Part shown: positions 27,807-37,687 of the stretch, in pieces | Numbering within the stretch: position 1 is the first letter of the stretch | Layout: every line of letters starts with the position of its first letter | Assembly: GCA_011174825.1 (NCBI GenBank) | Contig: DUEZ01000062.1 | Location: forward strand, 62,001-126,000 | From: Anaerolineae bacterium | GTDB lineage: Bacteria; Chloroflexota; Anaerolineae; Anaerolineales; E44-bin32 | Reading direction: 5' to 3' | Length of the DNA: 64,000 nt | Made by a program: the position numbers and the translations under genes | The notes under the pieces: generated by a model | Seen by the model: the letters and a program-made list of their open reading frames with translations, nothing else | Databases searched by the model: none | Told to the model about the DNA's origin: nothing

Positions 27807-27930
27807 GCAAAATACCCACCTTGACATTCATTTGTAGCCGCAGACTTTAGCGTGCGGTCCTCAACGCACCTCAAAGGGTGCGGCTACATTAAATCTCAAA
27901 TCGTGGAGATGCTTATAAACTAAGATGAGC

Positions 27931-27958
27931 GTAGGGGCGCATGGCCATGCGCCCCTAC
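27931..27958. repeat. 28-bp perfect palindrome, GTAGGGGC family
   Basis: GTAGGGGCGCATGG is followed by its exact reverse complement, 30 bp past the rex stop. It differs from the copy at 14673 by a paired substitution (AC/GT to AT/AT), so the palindrome is preserved. Confidence 0.8.
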
Positions 27959-27988
27959 AGTGGTAATTCATATCGCTGAAATGGATGA

Positions 27989-28609
27989 CTATGGCACGTA
28001 AAACGTCATATGTTGTAGACGAAGGACGGGGTCGATGTATTGGATTTTGACACCATCAGGGATTTTGAGAGAGACAGGGGCGTAGCACAGTATGGCTTGG
28101 ATCCCAGCCTCTACCAACATATCCGTGACACTCTGAGCATCCGATGCCGGAACCGCCAACATAGCAATTTTGATTCTTTCTTTTTGTATATCGTCGACCA
28201 TCGCAGCGACGTCTTGAATGGTGAAGGTTCCAATTTTTTGACCGATTTTGCTGGGATCGATGTCATAAACCCTCGTGATTCGGAATCCGCGATCGATGAA
28301 TCCTCCATAGTTCGCGACCGCATGACCAAGGTCACCGGCACCTACGAGTACAACGCTCCACAACCGATCAACCTTAAGGATCCGCCGTAATTGCTCGGCT
28401 AAGAATGTGATATTGTAACCGGTTCCCTGTTTACCAAACTCTCCGAATTGAGAGAGGTCTTTGCGAATCTGTGCGGAGGAGATTCCAAGCCGCTGCCCAA
28501 GCTCCTGGGAAGAGGTAATCACTTTACCCTCGGCGGCCATCTCTGTTAATTCGCGAAGGTAGAGGGGTATCCGACCAACAACAATATTCGGGATGTTGGA
28601 TCTGACCAT
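27989..28609 (-). CDS. rex: Redox-sensing transcriptional repressor Rex
   Basis: A 206-residue Rex. Residues ~1-75 form the winged-helix DNA-binding domain (VVGRIPLYLRELTE, SSQELGQRLGISSAQIRKDLSQFGEFGKQGTGY). The rest is a Rossmann NADH-sensing domain with VGAGDLGHAVANYGGF and the C-terminal swapped helix. Rex senses the NADH/NAD+ ratio and represses fermentation and respiration genes. The start at 28609 is preferred because TTGGAG lies 7-8 nt upstream; a longer start at 28654 adds 15 non-conserved residues. No TTGTGA-N6-TCACAA operator was spotted upstream. Confidence 0.94.
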   Translation of the reverse strand: MVRSNIPNIVVGRIPLYLRELTEMAAEGKVITSSQELGQRLGISSAQIRKDLSQFGEFGKQGTGYNITFLAEQLRRILKVDRLWSVVLVGAGDLGHAVANYGGFIDRGFRITRVYDIDPSKIGQKIGTFTIQDVAAMVDDIQKERIKIAMLAVPASDAQSVTDMLVEAGIQAILCYAPVSLKIPDGVKIQYIDPVLRLQHMTFYVP

Positions 28610-28680
28610 TGATTGCTCCAAGATATACCTGATGTAGTGCGGCGAATCTATCATAATAGATTCGCCATTGCAAACTGTAC

Positions 28681-28858
28681 CAGTAGTCAGATATCAGTAG
28701 TCAGACGTCAGTACAGATCATGAGTTCAGATTATAGCAACCACTAATTTTCGCTGGATTTTGGTTTTTATCCCGTAACTATCGTGGGATGGGATGGATGA
28801 TCAACTCAGTAGTCAGACGTCAGTATTCTGACTACTGACATCTGACTACTGAATACTG
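28681..28858. repeat. AGTAGTCAGA repeats flanking the rex-obg divergent region
   Basis: The first block (28681-28713) has CAGTAGTCAGATAT then CAGTAGTCAGACGTCAGTA. The second (28807-28858) has the forward unit followed by two inverted units (CTGACTACTGA, CTGACTACTGA), so it can form a cruciform. The 316-bp region between rex and obg is otherwise unremarkable and must contain both promoters. Confidence 0.65.
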
Positions 28859-28925
28859 ATAACCTTTATTCAGTGGAGTCATTCATGGTATATTCATGAA
28901 TCGACTTTAGACTCGATGGTGATCT

Positions 28926-30191
28926 ATGTTTTTTGATGAGGCACAAGTTTTCGTGGCCTCCGGACAAGGAGGAAATGGCGTCGTTCACTTTCGACGAGAG
29001 AAATTCGTCCCTTTAGGTGGACCGGATGGGGGTGATGGCGGAAAAGGGGGGGATGTCATACTCGAGGTTTCCCCTACGTTGAATACCCTATCCGCTTTCC
29101 GACGAAGGCGTCAATTCCGGGCCGAGAATGGGGGACACGGTGGGGGGAATAATAAATCGGGACGTAATGGCAGGGATGAAATCATCCTCGTGCCGCCTGG
29201 GACCGTCGTGCGTGATGAACATTCTGGGGAGTTGCTCGGTGATTTAATTCAGCCAAATCAACGATTAATTGTCTGCCATGGAGGGCGAGGTGGTCGAGGA
29301 AATGCTCGTTTTGCTAGCTCACGAAATCAAGCGCCCCGTGTCGCAGAGAAAGGTGAACCACCTCAAGAACGTCAGCTCCACCTTGAACTTCGCCTAATCG
29401 CTGACATTGGTATCGTAGGGGTGCCAAATGCTGGAAAATCCACCTTGTTAGCCGCTGTGACCAACGCTCGTCCCAAGATTGCAGATTATCCTTTTACAAC
29501 TTTGCAGCCAAACCTCGGCGTTGCCGAGTTAGATGATGAGGTGATACTGGTATTAGCGGATATCCCGGGATTGATCGAAGGTGCTCACGCGGGAGAGGGC
29601 TTGGGCTTCGCGTTCCTTCGGCATATTCAGCGAACCCGTGTTTTGATCCATTTAATCGACGGCTCATCTGAAGATCCTCTTGCAGATTTCTCGCAGCTGA
29701 ACACAGAATTGGCCCTTTTTGATGAAAGATTGTCTCAAAAGCCAATGGTCGTGGCGATTAATAAATTAGATTTACCAGAGGTTAAGGCTCGCTGGGAAGA
29801 CCTTGAAGCACAATTTCGCGAGAGAGGGTATGATCCATTACCTGTCTCCGCCTTAGCTCGTGAGGGGTTGAGGAAACTGTTGTTCAAAGCTTATGAAGCC
29901 CTGCATCTTGCTGAGCCAGTCGAGGTTGTGCATGATGATTTACCTATATATCGACCTGAACCGGATCCTACTGAATTCGAGATCGCCCGAGAAGCTGATG
30001 GAAGCTGGCGGGTTTCCGGTGTTGCGATAGAACGTGCAGCTCATATGACTTATTGGGAATACGATGAAGCCGTTCATCGCTTTCAACGTCTGCTGGAACA
30101 TATGGGTGTGGAGGACGCACTTCGTGAAGCTGGGGCAAATTCTGGAGACACGGTCCGCATAGGGGAGTACGAGTTGGAATGGCTGGATTAA
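28926..30191 (+). CDS. obg: GTPase Obg/CgtA
   Basis: A 421-residue Obg. Residues 1-157 form the glycine-rich Obg fold (GGDGGKGGDVILEV, GGHGGGNNKSGRNG). The G domain has G1 GVPNAGKST, G3 DIPG and G4 NKLD. The C-terminal OCT domain is present (READGSWRVSG, MGVEDALREAGANSGDTVRIGEYELEW). Obg is an essential ribosome-associated GTPase linked to 50S assembly and stress response. Its end overlaps nadD by 13 bp. Confidence 0.96.
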   Translation: MFFDEAQVFVASGQGGNGVVHFRREKFVPLGGPDGGDGGKGGDVILEVSPTLNTLSAFRRRRQFRAENGGHGGGNNKSGRNGRDEIILVPPGTVVRDEHSGELLGDLIQPNQRLIVCHGGRGGRGNARFASSRNQAPRVAEKGEPPQERQLHLELRLIADIGIVGVPNAGKSTLLAAVTNARPKIADYPFTTLQPNLGVAELDDEVILVLADIPGLIEGAHAGEGLGFAFLRHIQRTRVLIHLIDGSSEDPLADFSQLNTELALFDERLSQKPMVVAINKLDLPEVKARWEDLEAQFRERGYDPLPVSALAREGLRKLLFKAYEALHLAEPVEVVHDDLPIYRPEPDPTEFEIAREADGSWRVSGVAIERAAHMTYWEYDEAVHRFQRLLEHMGVEDALREAGANSGDTVRIGEYELEWLD

Positions 30192-30781
30192 TTGGCGTTC
30201 TCGGAGGGACATTTGATCCTCCCCATATCGGTCATCTGGTCTTGGCTGATATCGGAAGATGGGCATTGGATTTGGAGAAAGTCCTTTGGGTTGTTACAGC
30301 CCAGCCACCTCATAAGCCGGATACCCCCATCTCATCGATTGATGATCGAATTACGATGGTCGAGATGGCTATCGAGGACGATCCTGCATTTGAACTCTCA
30401 TATGCAGACATCGACAGGCCCGGACCATTTTATGCAATCGACACATTGCGTTGGTTGAAAGAACGCTATGACAGAGCAGATTATGCCTACTTAATGGGTG
30501 CTGATTCGCTGATGGATCTGCCCAAATGGCATGATCCCATGGGATTCCTGGAAATCTGTGGTGTGCTCGGCGTGATGCGTCGACCCGGTGTAGAAGTCGA
30601 TATGCTAGAACTTGAACTTAAATTACCTGGTGTAACAGGCAAGGTAACTTTTTTCGATGCCCCCTTGATCGGGATTTCAGGGCAGGGCATCCGACATCGC
30701 GTTCGTAATCGAGAACCCTTTCGATATCTACTCCCTCAAGGAATAGCTGAATTCATTATAGAGAAGGGGCTCTATCGTTGA
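30179..30781 (+). CDS. nadD: Nicotinate-nucleotide adenylyltransferase
   Basis: A 200-residue enzyme of NAD synthesis (EC 2.7.7.18). The nucleotidyltransferase motif GGTFDPPHIGHL and the C-terminal ISGQGIRHRV match NadD (family ISSTxIR). PPHKPD for substrate binding is also visible. It transfers AMP from ATP to nicotinate mononucleotide in the cytosol. The start overlaps obg by 13 bp and its stop overlaps the MFS gene by TTGA, giving an obg-nadD-MFS operon. Confidence 0.94.
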   Translation: MAGLIGVLGGTFDPPHIGHLVLADIGRWALDLEKVLWVVTAQPPHKPDTPISSIDDRITMVEMAIEDDPAFELSYADIDRPGPFYAIDTLRWLKERYDRADYAYLMGADSLMDLPKWHDPMGFLEICGVLGVMRRPGVEVDMLELELKLPGVTGKVTFFDAPLIGISGQGIRHRVRNREPFRYLLPQGIAEFIIEKGLYR

Positions 30782-31926
30782 GCCTGCTCCGAGATCGCCC
30801 ATTCTTCGCCGCCGCCGTGGCCCATTTCGCTGTCGATGCTTTAAACAGTCAAAGACCGCTTATCTTGGCTGTATTAAGCGTCCCGCTTGGATTATCTAAC
30901 ACTGCGATTGGCCTCGTTAGTACAATCTATACCTTCTCCGGTTCGCTCTCCCAACCTATCTTCGGATGGCTTGCAGATCGCCTTGGACCACGTTGGGTGG
31001 CTACCCTTGGTGTGCTCTGGATGGCAGGAGCTTTCGGGCTTGCAGTGAACCTGCCTGGTTATGCGCCGTTAATCTTGCTTGTCTTTGCTTCATTAGGATC
31101 GGGAGCATTTCATCCTGCGGGGACAATGGAGGCCACACTTCGAGGGCGTCACCATCTTGCCGGTCGAGAAACGACCGCGGCTTCTTTTTTCTTTTTCTTC
31201 GGTGGGATTGGCTATTCCTCCGGGCCGGTGATCGGAGGTCCAATCCTGGATCGCTGGGGACCGCCCGGCTTGATCCTGCTCCTTTTGTTTGTCGTGCCAG
31301 TGGGATTAAATGTCAGTCTTCGTTTTGCGCCACCAGAGAAGATAATAAAGAAACGTGTCGAAGATTCAATGCCCATGAAGGCGCGTGGTCTCGAACAGTT
31401 AATCCCTTTTATTTTATTAACCGCATTTCGTTCGTGGACACAGGCAGCTTTGGTGTCTTTTATGCCCAAATACTACAACGATCTCGGTTATCGTCCGAGT
31501 TTTTACGGTGTCATCGTGGCGATGTTCACGGCTGGTGTAGCCGTTGGGGGTGTTACCGGTGGCTGGCTTGCGGATCGCTATGGGAAGCGCGTTGTCGTGC
31601 TGTGGACGTTATTCCTGGCGGTGATTCCACTCGCATTGTTCCCCTTTTTCAGTGACACAGATTGGGTATACATCATCCTGCCGATTGCTGGATCCTTGAC
31701 GGGTGCTTCACATAGCATCATCGTTGTGTTGGCACAACGCATGATGCCTGGGAAAACGGGGACGGCTTCGGGATTGGTATTGGGCTTCACATTCACCAGC
31801 GGTGCATTGGGCACACTTCTCAGTGGATATCAAGCTGACTTTGCCGGGTTTAATGTCATGTTTCTGACCCTCGCGGGATTTACCTTGCTTGCCGCCCTGC
31901 TCGCGGTTCGTCTTCCTAAGGAATAA
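30778..31926 (+). CDS. MFS transporter, fosmidomycin-resistance-like
   Basis: A 382-residue protein with about 12 hydrophobic segments. The MFS loop motif GWLADRLGPRW lies after TM2 and its counterpart GGWLADRYGKRVV in the second half. FHPAGTMEA and the ALNSQRPLIL start resemble the Fsr fosmidomycin-resistance group. It begins with TTG overlapping the nadD stop (TTGA). It probably exports small molecules, but the substrate is unknown and resistance is not established. Confidence 0.83.
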   Translation: MSLLRDRPFFAAAVAHFAVDALNSQRPLILAVLSVPLGLSNTAIGLVSTIYTFSGSLSQPIFGWLADRLGPRWVATLGVLWMAGAFGLAVNLPGYAPLILLVFASLGSGAFHPAGTMEATLRGRHHLAGRETTAASFFFFFGGIGYSSGPVIGGPILDRWGPPGLILLLLFVVPVGLNVSLRFAPPEKIIKKRVEDSMPMKARGLEQLIPFILLTAFRSWTQAALVSFMPKYYNDLGYRPSFYGVIVAMFTAGVAVGGVTGGWLADRYGKRVVVLWTLFLAVIPLALFPFFSDTDWVYIILPIAGSLTGASHSIIVVLAQRMMPGKTGTASGLVLGFTFTSGALGTLLSGYQADFAGFNVMFLTLAGFTLLAALLAVRLPKE

Positions 31927-31997
31927 ACCAAGCCTCGTGCTTAACGATTCCACTCTCCTGCTTATCAGATTTGCTTAAAACGCAGCTCCGGTTGTGT

Positions 31998-34859
31998 TTA
32001 TTCGATCCGTGGTGAGAGGGTCAGATGGAGGGTGAGGATCTCATGTGGTTTGATCATAATAGGCACATGATGATCATCCTGAAGCTCGATTGCCTCAAGC
32101 ACCGTTTCGTCCATGCGTACCTTTGCGGCTGATTGAATAGGAAGCAAGCATCTCAGTTTTGTTTTTAGAGGTTGGTGGCTAAGATTAACGCCCCGCAGGA
32201 TCAATCCGTACCCGTCTATAGAAGATTTCACCGAGGTGAGAGCAAACGCGTGGTGATCAACATGGGCCAACGAAGCAGATGGTGGCAATGGACCATTGTG
32301 AAGACTGGTTCCCATGCCTCGGAAGTTGGTTTGGAATGCTTCAGCTTGTAATCGTGCCTGCAATAGATCCCCGTTGAAGGGTATCAAGCTAAGGTGGAAA
32401 GAATGATGGCCATGTTCTTGACCGCCTGGTGTGGGCAGCTGGGGTCCGGCTCCGCCTTTGCGTGTAGCCAAATCGGCTCGAGAGAGCCAGCCAAAACACC
32501 GCAGGAGGGTAATTAAGATTCCACCATCTGGTGTCACGCTCGCTTCACGTAACCCACGCGTAGAGATCATCAGCCCTTGATCGTCCACCCTAGCAGCAAC
32601 GAAATTGCGCATTGGAACCTCATGCGCTGGTTGTTCAATCCAATCTGAACCAGCATCGGGGAGCTTGGTCGGACGGCGAACGATCTCGTAATGACCATCA
32701 TAATCAGCCTCGGACACCTCAAAAGGCAGTTGGAAGTGGGCTTGGAGGCGATGATCATCAGCGTAGTTCTCCAATGTGATAGCTAAATCCAGCCGTGGGA
32801 TTCCGAATGTAAGTCTCGCTCTTATCCGTATGGGCAGATCCACCGTAATATTAGAACGTTCAGTGCGTTCCTCGTTCAAACTTTTAGGAATTTGATAAAG
32901 TGCATCGATCTCAAGCATCTCGCCACAATCGTCCACGAATCGATGAATTACTGGGGGTTCAATGGGTGTTTTGATCGGCGTATCCCGCTCCAATGGGCAG
33001 AAGTTATAGCTGTCTCCACAATCAGCTCGATCGCTAAATTGAAGCAAATCCTCAAAGACGATACCTGTTCTAAGATCCTTTACAGACAGACTACCATCGG
33101 ATTGTGCCTCCACATGTAATAAACCATTTGTGATGGCTTGTCCTGCATTCTCCTGCACAGGTGAAGGATTCGATGATGCTGATCGAAGACCGAAGGTGCG
33201 ATACCCATGTCCGGGGATATCTGAAGCGACTAGTTGAATCGTGAGCTCGGTTGCGAAGCGAGCAAGAAGCCTAAAAGACGAGACCTGATCCTCAACCATC
33301 AGCGCCTCGATTACGGCAGCCACTTCTTTCAGCGTATCAAGAACCGGTTCAGCACCTTCCATAAAGATGACATCGACAAGCGTATATTCGGTATGCCTTA
33401 CGACGGCGACCTCCTGGATGGACAAACCCATCACCTTTCCATCTTGCACCGTTGCAAGCAGGGCACGAAGACCCTCGCTATCAAGCTCCATATCGGCGAG
33501 TGAACGTTCTTCTCGGTCAAGGATCCTGTAGGGGATGATCTGACCTTGATCATCGACGATCTCAAACGGTTCCAATCCTGCTGGCACCTCGAACTTGGCT
33601 TCAGCAAGCCCTGTGCAGGTGTGGTGGCTGGGATTGAAAACCACGAGGGTGCCACGAGATCCTAAATTCTTATGAGTTGACGTGTTCACGGTTTCAGAGA
33701 TTGCTGAGAGATTCTGTCGAGTGATCTCCTCACCGATTTGTTCAACCTGGTCAAATCGATCTCGCATTTCCTCATGTACCTGATCTACCGAACAACCGCA
33801 AATCGAATCATGAGGATGACATTGAAGCAATAATTTCCACGCGTGATGTATCAATCCTTCCGGATTTCGGATACGTGGTGTGGTCAAGTGACCTGTCCAG
33901 AGTGTCCGATCTGGCTCGTCAGCTCGAATCAAATCCGCCCAAGCCGAGAACGGTTCGGTCCAACGCTCTAGCAAGGTCTCACAAGTATGATTGCGTTGTT
34001 TTATCCAGACGCGGCTTGATAGAACACCTGGAAGGAGATGATGACGTTTTGGGTCGCGCAGCTCGCCATGAACGATGGGAAGGTTGATGTTCTGAACCTT
34101 GATTTCTCCAAGAGCAGCGGCGATGTAGGCTGGGAAGCTGGAAATGACAAGTCTTGTGTCGGGTGGGGATGCTATAGCGATCAGGGACGGAACTTCAGGT
34201 TGAGGTTCCTGGTGATCCGTGCCATTGAGGAGCAGCAGGTGTGAGATGGCACTATGAGGGGCTAAGGATTGATAGCGATCTTCGATGAACGCTAAAAAAG
34301 TGGCTGGTTCTGTTGGGAGACGGGCAATATTATCGTAGCCATCACGGAGATACGAAACAAAGATGCCAGAACCGTCAGGGGATTGCCACCACAATTCACA
34401 AGGCTCATCAGAAAGGCCACGGCGAAACACGGCGTTTTCAATCCCGAAGCCCTTTAGGATTTGTGGCATTTGCCCAATGTGTCCGAAAGGATCCGGCAGG
34501 TAACCAATGTCCATGCGCGCTCCGAAGCGACCACAAACTTTTTCTCCAATCAAGAGGTTACGCACTGTGGCTTCTGGACTGACGAGGAACTCATCTGGCA
34601 GGATATACCACGGACCTATGACGAGTCGCCCTGATCGAATGTGGCGGATCAAATCCGCTTCACGCTCCGGTCGGATTTCAAGGTAGTCTTCGAGGATGAT
34701 GGTTTGTCCGTCAAGCGTGAAGTGAGCATAGGCTGGATCACGATCGAGGATGTCAAGCAAACCATCGATCAGGTGGATCAGCTTGATGCGGAATGATTGG
34801 AAAGGAAGATACCATTCCCGATCCCAATGCGTGTGGGGGACAATGTGTAGGGTCTTCAT
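31998..34859 (-). CDS. Glycoside hydrolase family 38 alpha-mannosidase
   Basis: A 953-residue GH38 enzyme. The N-terminal catalytic domain has the zinc site HTHWDREW (His11, Asp13), the nucleophile Asp123 in LPDPFGH, and HPHDSICGCS near residue 360 as the later zinc His region. A mid domain and large C-terminal beta domains follow. There is no signal peptide, suggesting cytosolic action on mannosides taken up or on mannosylglycerate, as for MngB-type enzymes. It stands alone on the minus strand between an MFS gene and a sulfurtransferase. Exact specificity (alpha-1,2/1,3/1,6 or mannosylglycerate) cannot be told from sequence. Confidence 0.92.
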   Translation of the reverse strand: MKTLHIVPHTHWDREWYLPFQSFRIKLIHLIDGLLDILDRDPAYAHFTLDGQTIILEDYLEIRPEREADLIRHIRSGRLVIGPWYILPDEFLVSPEATVRNLLIGEKVCGRFGARMDIGYLPDPFGHIGQMPQILKGFGIENAVFRRGLSDEPCELWWQSPDGSGIFVSYLRDGYDNIARLPTEPATFLAFIEDRYQSLAPHSAISHLLLLNGTDHQEPQPEVPSLIAIASPPDTRLVISSFPAYIAAALGEIKVQNINLPIVHGELRDPKRHHLLPGVLSSRVWIKQRNHTCETLLERWTEPFSAWADLIRADEPDRTLWTGHLTTPRIRNPEGLIHHAWKLLLQCHPHDSICGCSVDQVHEEMRDRFDQVEQIGEEITRQNLSAISETVNTSTHKNLGSRGTLVVFNPSHHTCTGLAEAKFEVPAGLEPFEIVDDQGQIIPYRILDREERSLADMELDSEGLRALLATVQDGKVMGLSIQEVAVVRHTEYTLVDVIFMEGAEPVLDTLKEVAAVIEALMVEDQVSSFRLLARFATELTIQLVASDIPGHGYRTFGLRSASSNPSPVQENAGQAITNGLLHVEAQSDGSLSVKDLRTGIVFEDLLQFSDRADCGDSYNFCPLERDTPIKTPIEPPVIHRFVDDCGEMLEIDALYQIPKSLNEERTERSNITVDLPIRIRARLTFGIPRLDLAITLENYADDHRLQAHFQLPFEVSEADYDGHYEIVRRPTKLPDAGSDWIEQPAHEVPMRNFVAARVDDQGLMISTRGLREASVTPDGGILITLLRCFGWLSRADLATRKGGAGPQLPTPGGQEHGHHSFHLSLIPFNGDLLQARLQAEAFQTNFRGMGTSLHNGPLPPSASLAHVDHHAFALTSVKSSIDGYGLILRGVNLSHQPLKTKLRCLLPIQSAAKVRMDETVLEAIELQDDHHVPIMIKPHEILTLHLTLSPRIE

Positions 34860-34950
34860 CGCTTTCTCTCAGTTTGACGGCTCAGGGTGATCGATTATGG
34901 AGAATGCTTACTGAGACACGAGATCTGTTTTGCGAACATAAGCCATTTTT

Positions 34951-35820
34951 TTACAATTTTACCGTTTGAGATCCTGTTCCAGTTTCGATAGGGCGAGCTT
35001 GATCTGCACACCACTCGGACCAAGAACCAAGATACAACCGCGCTCCGTGGAGACCAGCATAAGTCATCGCGAGCAAATTGTGGCAGGAGGTGACCCCTGA
35101 ACCGCAATAGCCAATGACGGATTGAGGTGAAGCCGTCCCCAAAATTCTTTCAAATTCCTTATGCAAGATCGTCGGAGGGAGAAAACGATCGTCCTTGTCA
35201 AGATTCAACTGCCAAAATCGGTTCAGCGCACCAGGGATGTGCCCTGCGATTGGATCGATGGGTTCTTCTTCCCCTCGATAGCGCTCGGGTGCCCGTGCAT
35301 CGAGAAGGAGCACATCGGGTGATCCAATCATGGAATGTATTTGATCGAGATGAACCAGCATATCTACCTGTATCAGGGATTTAAAGCTCCTTGGTGGTCG
35401 GTTTTCCACCCCGCTTGTCGTCGGAAAACCTGCTCGCTCCCATGATGGGAATCCGCCATTTAGCACTGCCACGGATTTGTGTCCCATGTAACGGAGACAC
35501 CACCACAATCGAGCGGCAAAAGAGCCTCCTCGGTCATCATAGGCTACAACTTGGACGGTTTCTCCGATCCCCCATTTTGAAAATGTTGAGATGAGATCTT
35601 CGATGGTCGGCAGGGGATGGCGACCATTGGTTCCTGTAGGAACCGCTGAAAGGTCTCGTTCTAAATGCGCATAGACAGCCCTTGGAATGTGAGCCTTAAG
35701 ATAGTCCTGCTCACCCTTGGCAGGATCAAAGAGATCGAAGCGGCAGTCAACAACGACCCACTGTGGGTCTTTAAGGTACGGCAGAAGTTCATCGGGAGAG
35801 ATCAAGGTCGTGTAGGGCAT
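34951..35820 (-). CDS. Thiosulfate/3-mercaptopyruvate sulfurtransferase
   Basis: A 289-residue tandem rhodanese. The N-terminal inactive domain contains VVDCRFDL and YDDRGGSFAARLWW. The C-terminal domain carries the catalytic Cys239 in YCGSGVTS; the CGSGVT loop is the mercaptopyruvate-sulfurtransferase type rather than the CRKG-type thiosulfate rhodanese. It would transfer sulfane sulfur to thiols or cyanide in the cytosol. It appears monocistronic. Confidence 0.92.
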   Translation of the reverse strand: MPYTTLISPDELLPYLKDPQWVVVDCRFDLFDPAKGEQDYLKAHIPRAVYAHLERDLSAVPTGTNGRHPLPTIEDLISTFSKWGIGETVQVVAYDDRGGSFAARLWWCLRYMGHKSVAVLNGGFPSWERAGFPTTSGVENRPPRSFKSLIQVDMLVHLDQIHSMIGSPDVLLLDARAPERYRGEEEPIDPIAGHIPGALNRFWQLNLDKDDRFLPPTILHKEFERILGTASPQSVIGYCGSGVTSCHNLLAMTYAGLHGARLYLGSWSEWCADQARPIETGTGSQTVKL

Positions 35821-36260
35821 TCTAGGCTCATAAAGTCGAGAGGCTTATTGTACGATATACCAACGTAGATGGCCTAGGCTAGGAAAAAAAAGAGTGAATA
35901 GCAAGGTCCTTCTATGGACATCTCCTACTGAACGGCACATTGTTTAATCAATTGAGTAACTAGCACTCTGTCAACAAAGATTTGATGCATTATGGCGAAA
36001 AAGCACCCTGAGCCTACATTGTCCTGAGTCCTGTCCTGAGCATGTCGAAGGATTGTTAAAGGACTCAGGATGATCTTCCACTTTGGATTCCATCGTTTAT
36101 CGTGATGGAGAACTAGTTGTACGAAGGATCTGGGCACGAGGATCACAGGAGGATCAGGAGCAGCTGTGCAGCCAAATTCTCCTTCACATTGAATGGGAAG
36201 GAGGTCAGAACAATACATTTTTGTGAAATACAAGGTTGGGCTCAATACCCAACGAATGGA
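35821..36260. repeat. Intergenic region with a CCTGAGCATGTCGAAGG repeat
   Basis: Within this 440-bp gap, 36021-36074 carries TCCTGAGTCCTGTCCTGAGCATG...GAAGGATTG and ends with GGACTCAGGATGA, an inverted copy of the left end. It belongs to the same family as 14535, 27724 and 56901. Nothing else was recognised. Confidence 0.55.
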
Positions 36261-36527
36261 TCAATCCTCACCCTTTTCTTCTTCACTCTCTCCTTCTACT
36301 TTTTCTTCTTCGTGCTCTTTAACTTCTTCCTCAACCTCTACCTCAGAAGGGGGTCTGGGAACCGCCCGACGCATTTGTTCTATGGATATTTTGTTTGTCG
36401 TACGACAGCGAGGGCAAGGTACATCGTAGTGGTTCCCTCCGCTTTCTTCCAAGGCTTCTAAGACGAAAGCGATCTCGTCTCTTTTTATTGCGAAGTTCCA
36501 ATTGCAGCGATAACAACGAATTTGCAT
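36261..36527 (-). CDS. Small zinc-ribbon protein with acidic tail
   Basis: An 88-residue protein. CYRC at residues 5-8 and CPRC near residues 38-41 form a two-knuckle zinc ribbon. After a short basic/Pro segment, the last ~30 residues are almost entirely Glu, Lys and Val. A strong ribosome site (TTGGAGGA) precedes the ATG, which supports a real gene. The ribbon resembles FmdB-like or CxxC small regulatory proteins only loosely, so no function is assigned. Confidence 0.75.
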   Translation of the reverse strand: MQIRCYRCNWNFAIKRDEIAFVLEALEESGGNHYDVPCPRCRTTNKISIEQMRRAVPRPPSEVEVEEEVKEHEEEKVEGESEEEKGED

Positions 36528-36581
36528 TTTAAATCCTCCAAGGAAGGATTGCTAATCAACAGAGCTTAACAGCTTCATCCC

Positions 36582-37553
36582 TCATGTATTGTTCGTTGGA
36601 CGGAGCGATGCTACGGTAATTCCGGTTAGGATTATAACCGCGCCGACAATTCGCAACGGCGTAGGTATCTCCTTGAGAATGAAATATGCCAAGATGGTTG
36701 AACTCACGGGTTCTCCCAACTGACTAATGGATACGAGCGCCGCGGAAAGATATCGAAGCGCCCAATTATATGTAGAATGAGCGAAAAGTTGTGGAAGGAG
36801 CGCGAGAAGTAGGAACCAAAGATATGTTTGTGAAGAATACCCAAATGGTGTTTGACCGGCTCTTAGCATTAGAACAATCAGAACTACTGAAGCTGTTCCA
36901 TATGTTAGGGTGATGTAGGGGATGAGCGCGACTGTACCTCGTACCCGTCGGCCAATCATAATGTAACCAGCACCAGCAGCGGCTCCAGCAATGGCCAAGA
37001 GGTCACCTTTCATGGCGCTGCCTCCCAAAAAAGCCTCCATGGAAGGGCAGCGTAGACCATCACCCCAACTACAAGCGTCGCTCAGGCCGATGATCAGGCT
37101 CCCTATGAGAGCTAAGATGAGGCCGACGATGATGGAACGTGAGGGTCTTTCCCGTAAGATTATTGGTGACAAGAGGGCGACAAATAAAGGCGCAGTTTGA
37201 ACCAATACAACAGAACTGGCCACCGAGGTGTATTCGAGCGAGGTGATCCATGTAACGAAGTGGATCGAAAGGAAAACGCCTGAAATTAATGTCAGGGATA
37301 CTTCACGTTTATTCATCGCTTGAAGATCGTTGCGGTATCGAACGAAGAGCACCGGGGATAGAATCAAAGACGCAATGCTTAATCGATAGGCCGCAATGAC
37401 CAACGAAGGCGCCTCGGATTGGGCGAAGCGGATAAGGATCGAAGCTGTAGAAGCTGCCAGTATGGCGAGGGTTAATCCAATGACCGGAGGGATATCAGCT
37501 CCATCATGGGAGTGAGGATTGTCGATTGGTAGAATTCGATCTTCGGTCATCAT
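36582..37553 (-). CDS. EamA/DMT-superfamily transporter
   Basis: A 323-residue permease with ten predicted hydrophobic segments in two EamA repeats. The first repeat ends at PLFVALLSPIILRERPSR and the second at STILAYFILKEIPTPLR, both classic EamA endings before the final helix. Members export metabolites or take up nucleotide sugars; the substrate is unknown. The N-terminal ~20 residues are hydrophilic. A ~130 bp divergent region separates it from the superoxide dismutase gene. Confidence 0.88.
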   Translation of the reverse strand: MMTEDRILPIDNPHSHDGADIPPVIGLTLAILAASTASILIRFAQSEAPSLVIAAYRLSIASLILSPVLFVRYRNDLQAMNKREVSLTLISGVFLSIHFVTWITSLEYTSVASSVVLVQTAPLFVALLSPIILRERPSRSIIVGLILALIGSLIIGLSDACSWGDGLRCPSMEAFLGGSAMKGDLLAIAGAAAGAGYIMIGRRVRGTVALIPYITLTYGTASVVLIVLMLRAGQTPFGYSSQTYLWFLLLALLPQLFAHSTYNWALRYLSAALVSISQLGEPVSSTILAYFILKEIPTPLRIVGAVIILTGITVASLRPTNNT

Positions 37554-37687
37554 AATCTTGACAAAATACGATTCGGAGGTCTACAATCGCTTCGGAATGG
37601 ATTTGATTCATGTCTTGCGATAGTACTGGATTTGCCCAGTAGGGTCAACCCGTTATTCGAATTCTATCGGTAAGGAGATGAGGAAAC

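Noticed and set aside
28610-28925. Rex operator upstream of rex
   Set aside because: I looked for TTGTGA-N6-TCACAA and found no acceptable match in the gap.
36117-36461. Plus-strand ORF of 114 codons
   Set aside because: It is antisense to the zinc-ribbon gene; its Phe/Ser-rich run is the complement of the Glu/Lys tail.
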